A stretch of 64,000 bases of DNA from positions 62,001 to 126,000 of the forward strand of contig JAWLGK010000001.1 in assembly GCA_041685115.1 (NCBI GenBank). The letters are read 5' to 3'. Origin of the DNA: JALOAT01 sp041685115. Lineage in GTDB: Bacteria; Pseudomonadota; Gammaproteobacteria; Thiohalomonadales; Thiohalomonadaceae. The notes beneath the pieces were generated by a model. That model saw only the letters and a program-made list of their open reading frames with translations, was not told the DNA's origin and did not search any database. Within the stretch, counting starts at the first letter, position 1. Each line of letters begins with the position of its first letter. The position numbers and the translations under genes were made by a program. This document shows, piece by piece, positions 60,892 through 64,000 of this stretch.

Positions 60892-62127
60892 ATGATCAAG
60901 AAAATTTCCATCGAACAGCTGCGTGTCGGGATGTACGTCCATGACATCAACTGCGGCTGGCTCGATCACCCGTTTCTGCTGAACCAGCTCTTCGTGCCCG
61001 ACGAGGCCACCCTCGCGCGCATCGTGCGCACGGGCACCCGCGAGATCTACATCGACACCGACCTCGGCGACGACCTGCCGCGCGAACAGCCGCCCGCGGC
61101 GGGTCCCAATGGTACGGTCCGCAGTAAGGACGAGGTCGACCGCGAACTGCTGGCCGAACTCCGTCACCTTGCCAGTGCCCGCGCGCCCGCCCGCGCGCGC
61201 GTGCCGGCCCGTGAGGAGCTGTTTTACGCGCGTTCCACCGCGAATGAGGCCAAGCGCGTGGTGAGTTCCGTGATGCACAGCGTGCGCGCGGGCCGGCAGT
61301 TCGCGCTTGCGGAGGTCGAGGACGTGGTCGGCCAAATGGCCGAGTCGGTGCTGCGCAATCCCCAGGCGCTCATCGGCCTGACGCGCATCCGCCAACGCGA
61401 CCACTACACCTTCGAACACTCCGTGAGCGTGGCCGTGTTCATGCTCGCCTTCGCCCGTCACCTCGGTTTTGACGAGCCCACCGTGCGGGCGCTGGGTGTC
61501 GGCGGGCTGCTGCACGACATCGGCAAGACACGTGTGCCGCTCAGTATCCTCAACAAGCCCGGCCCGCTGTCGGAAGACGAATACCTGGTGATGCGCGAGC
61601 ACGTGAACCTGGGCTGCGCCTTGCTGGAGGAGCATGGCGGTATCGGACCCGTGGCCATGGCGGTCGTCAAGGAGCACCACGAGCGCTGCGACGGCAACGG
61701 CTATCCACTGCGCCTCCAAGGCGAGGCGATTTCCCGTTACGGGCAGATGGCCGCCATCGTGGACGTGTACGACGCGATCACGGCGGATCGCGCCTATCAT
61801 CACGCCGAGGTGCCCACGCGTGTGCTGGGCCGGTTGCTCGAATGGAGCGCCCATCACTTCGATCAGCAACTGGTGAGCCAGTTTATCCGTTGCGTGGGGA
61901 TCTACCCGGTCGGGTCTCTGGTGCGCCTCATGAATGGATGGATCGGCGTGGTGGTGGAGCAGGGCGACGAAGACCTGCTGCATCCAAAGGTGCGCGCGGT
62001 GTACGACACGCGCAAGCGCACGTTCATGCCGCCGCAGGACCTGGACCTCCAGGGCGATGATTATCGCATCGAGGGCGCCGTTGCAGAGGAACGCTGGGGT
62101 ATCAAGGGCACCGACTATCTGGAGTAA
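60892..62127 (+). CDS. DUF3391-HD-GYP c-di-GMP phosphodiesterase (second paralog)
   Basis: The product has 411 aa. It begins MIKKISIEQLRVGMYVHDIN, the same DUF3391 start as the paralog at 56988. HD-GYP motifs are HSVSVAVFMLAFARHLG, LLHDIGKTRVP, EHHERCDGNGYPL and MAAIVDVYDAITA, all intact. It has about 20 more residues in the linker before the HD-GYP domain. It follows the PilZ gene by 82 nt. Confidence 0.92.
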   Translation: MIKKISIEQLRVGMYVHDINCGWLDHPFLLNQLFVPDEATLARIVRTGTREIYIDTDLGDDLPREQPPAAGPNGTVRSKDEVDRELLAELRHLASARAPARARVPAREELFYARSTANEAKRVVSSVMHSVRAGRQFALAEVEDVVGQMAESVLRNPQALIGLTRIRQRDHYTFEHSVSVAVFMLAFARHLGFDEPTVRALGVGGLLHDIGKTRVPLSILNKPGPLSEDEYLVMREHVNLGCALLEEHGGIGPVAMAVVKEHHERCDGNGYPLRLQGEAISRYGQMAAIVDVYDAITADRAYHHAEVPTRVLGRLLEWSAHHFDQQLVSQFIRCVGIYPVGSLVRLMNGWIGVVVEQGDEDLLHPKVRAVYDTRKRTFMPPQDLDLQGDDYRIEGAVAEERWGIKGTDYLE

Positions 62128-62160
62128 CGCAGCAAGGGCGCGGCGCCCGGGATGGCAGCG

Positions 62161-63000
62161 TTATTCGCCGCCGAGCAATGTGAGCAGCCGCTCAAGCACG
62201 CCCGGTGTCTTTGCTGGCTCCGCGCGTGCCTCCTTGGGAAGATCGCGGGTCTTGAGCAGTGAATCGGCGATCCTCCAGATGGCCGAGGCGGCTTGACTGG
62301 TGGGATACGCGAGCAGGAACGGCACGCGCTGGCGCACGGCGCTGCCCACGGCCTGGTCGTACAGGATGTAGCCTTCCTCGATCAGCTGGCTGCCCACGTA
62401 ATGCGCCGCCATGGATTCGAGCCGCAGCATGGCACGCCTGGCTTCCTTCTCGTCGCGCGCCATGTTCACCACCAGATGCACGCGGCCCCACGGGGCGCGG
62501 GTGTGCACGACCTTGATGGCCGCATAGGCATCCACCAACGCGGTCGGTTCCGGGGTCGTCACCACCAGGATGTCGTCTGCGGCGCGCGCGAAATCAGTGG
62601 TATTTGCCGAGATTCCCGCGCCGGTGTCGATGATGATGAAATCCGCTTCCTGCACCAGGTCCTGGATCGCCTCGGAAAAGATCAGGCGTTCGCGCACAGA
62701 AAGATTGGCCAGGTGCTCGTCGCCGGAGGCGCCTGGAACGATCTTGATACCGAGGGGCGTATCGATGAGGATTTCTCGGATCGACTTTTGTTCTGAGAGT
62801 ACGTCGCTGAGGTCGCCCTGTGGCTGCAGGCGCATGAGCACCTGCACGTTGGCCAGCCCCAGGTCGGCATCCCATAGCACCACGCGCTGAACACGGTTGG
62901 CCAGTGCAATGGCCAGATTGAGGGCCACGTTGGTCTTGCCCACGCCGCCCTTGCCGGAGGTAACGGCCAGGACGCGGGCTTCGGCGACGGATTTCGGCAT
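62161..63000 (-). CDS. MinD/ParA-family ATPase, FlhG-like
   Basis: The product has 279 aa. The deviant Walker A is SGKGGVGKTNVALNLA at about 14-29. WDADLGLANVQVLM, IIIDTGAGIS and the late TTPEPTALVDAYA match FlhG/FleN/YlxH-type MinD proteins that place flagella or other machines. No flagellar operon is in the window. The C-terminal amphipathic helix LERLLTLLGGE could bind membrane. It is convergent with the HD-GYP gene (34 nt apart). A role with the c-di-GMP genes next door is plausible but unproven. Confidence 0.88.
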   Translation of the reverse strand: MPKSVAEARVLAVTSGKGGVGKTNVALNLAIALANRVQRVVLWDADLGLANVQVLMRLQPQGDLSDVLSEQKSIREILIDTPLGIKIVPGASGDEHLANLSVRERLIFSEAIQDLVQEADFIIIDTGAGISANTTDFARAADDILVVTTPEPTALVDAYAAIKVVHTRAPWGRVHLVVNMARDEKEARRAMLRLESMAAHYVGSQLIEEGYILYDQAVGSAVRQRVPFLLAYPTSQAASAIWRIADSLLKTRDLPKEARAEPAKTPGVLERLLTLLGGE

Positions 63001-63137
63001 GGGTCGTATGTGCTCCGGGTTGCGACGATTCTACGCCACCCGCACGCGATAAGTTCATTGCGTTACGCTGCGTGGCGGCGGGCCGGCGGCTTGCCTATAC
63101 GTGAAACAGCGAACCCACCGAGCCGGGAGCTGCGCGC

Positions 63138-64000
63138 ATGGAACTGCCGGGGCAGGCTGCTTCGTACTGGACGGACCTTCCACGGCCCGAGTTTGCACCC
63201 CTGGCAGGCGGCGCCAAGGTCGACGTGGCCGTCATTGGTGGCGGCTGGGTCGGGTTGCTCACCGGCGATCTGCTCAAGCGCGCCGGGCGCACCGTCGCCG
63301 TGGTCGAGGCACGCCGTGTAGCGGCCCAGGTCACCGGTCACACCACTGCCAAGCTCACCTCCCTGCACAGCCTCCTTTATGCGGAGCTGATACGCACTGT
63401 CGGCGAGACCACTGCACGTCGCTACGGCGAGGCCAACGAGGCGGGGATCCGCTATGTGGAGCAACTCGCCCACGAGCGCGGTATCGACTGCGATTTTGCA
63501 CGTGGCGCGGCCTACAGCTACAGCGAACACGGCCACAAGCTCGCGGCCATTCATGACGAGGTTGAGGCGGCGGTGCGGCTCGGCCTGCCCGCGACCTTCG
63601 TAGCCGACCCGCCGTTGCCGTTTCCCGTGGCCGGAGCGGTGTGTTTCGAGAACCAGGCGCGCTTTCATCCACTCAAGTTCCTGACGCCCATCGCCACGGG
63701 CATCCCGGGCGACGGCAGCCACGTGTTCGAGCAGACCCGCGTGTTCGACGTTGAGCCCGGTAATCCCCACCGCGTGCTCACCGATCGCGGTACCGTGTGG
63801 GCGCGCGACGTGGTCATCGCCACCAACCTGCCGTTTACCCTGCTCGGCCTGCACTTCGCGCGGGTGTTCCCCAAGCGCCACGCGCTGTTGGCCTCGCGAC
63901 TCGCCGCCGGTACCTTGCCCGAGGGCATGTTCATCAGCGTGGATGAGCCCACCTTTTCCATCCGTCCGCACCGGGATGCCCGCGGCGATGTGCTCATCAC
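63138..64000 (+). CDS. FAD-dependent oxidoreductase of the DAO type (3' partial)
   Basis: This is the first 287 codons of a gene that leaves the window. VDVAVIGGGWVGLLTGDLLK is the FAD-binding GxGxxG region, and VVEARRVAAQVTGHTTAKLT is a stretch typical of the subgroup that often carries a C-terminal Rieske domain. The start MELPGQAASYWTDLP fits that subgroup (Y-W family). Whether a Rieske domain follows cannot be seen. It is divergent from the MinD-like gene. Confidence 0.83.
   Translation, partial: MELPGQAASYWTDLPRPEFAPLAGGAKVDVAVIGGGWVGLLTGDLLKRAGRTVAVVEARRVAAQVTGHTTAKLTSLHSLLYAELIRTVGETTARRYGEANEAGIRYVEQLAHERGIDCDFARGAAYSYSEHGHKLAAIHDEVEAAVRLGLPATFVADPPLPFPVAGAVCFENQARFHPLKFLTPIATGIPGDGSHVFEQTRVFDVEPGNPHRVLTDRGTVWARDVVIATNLPFTLLGLHFARVFPKRHALLASRLAAGTLPEGMFISVDEPTFSIRPHRDARGDVLI

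Overview
The window is GC-rich, gene-dense DNA that looks chromosomal and most resembles a sulfur-metabolising gammaproteobacterium of the Chromatiales/Acidiferrobacterales type. This placement is inferred from gene content only: soxXA, a ttrBCA tetrathionate-reductase-type operon, a YeeE/TusA thiosulfate-uptake pair, MgtC, LeuA, Lrp, GpmI, YebG and many REP-like palindromes. No rRNA, tRNA or CRISPR array was seen. Both ends are cut through genes: a flavoprotein at the left and an FAD oxidoreductase at the right.

Layout. 1-6.1 kb is housekeeping and sulfur: flavoprotein tail, APC permease plus exported methyltransferase, an isolated soxX-soxA pair, and a LemA/TPM-PDZ pair. 6.2-22.4 kb is an accessory island with scrambled fragments. 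It holds a 3' scrap of a PaeR7I-type endonuclease gene, a broken RhuM gene whose two pieces lie 5.6 kb apart, a complete XhoI/PaeR7I-type restriction-modification pair, a DUF4160/DUF2442 pair, and a five-gene minus-strand operon (ribbon-helix-helix regulator, C5 methyltransferase, unrecognised endonuclease, Vsr, GIY-YIG nuclease) headed by a perfect palindrome. It ends with a secreted nuclease and a three-gene cassette of small protein, nucleotidyltransferase-HEPN and SMC-like ATPase. 22.4-26.5 kb holds small membrane or exported proteins and a repeat array.

26.5-31.3 kb is ttrBCA, closed by a clear terminator, followed by an EF-G-like GTPase. 33.8-35.7 kb is a two-gene unit coupling a diiron ODP-type sensor protein to a GAF-GGDEF diguanylate cyclase. 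35.8-41.6 kb holds an SRPBCC/alcohol dehydrogenase/unknown triad, Lrp divergent from leuA, and an unknown coiled-coil protein. A second repeat array precedes a copper/silver efflux block (cusF, cusA, cusB with two fused CusF domains, and a His-rich exported protein) at 42.3-48.2 kb. An ethylbenzene-dehydrogenase-like heme protein with a DUF2231-type membrane partner and an IS5-family element follow.

52.9-63 kb combines thiosulfate import (YeeE, TusA) with dense c-di-GMP machinery: a PAS-GGDEF-EAL protein overlapping tusA, two DUF3391-HD-GYP proteins, a YcgR-like PilZ protein and a MinD/FlhG-like ATPase, interleaved with yebG and gpmI.

The main themes are sulfur intermediates (SoxXA, Ttr, YeeE/TusA), genome defence, and second-messenger signalling. 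The best candidates for something undescribed are the small protein/MNT-HEPN/ATPase cassette, the RHH-controlled R-M operon with its palindrome, the ODP-diguanylate cyclase pair, and a hairpin repeat whose arms covary around a constant core.
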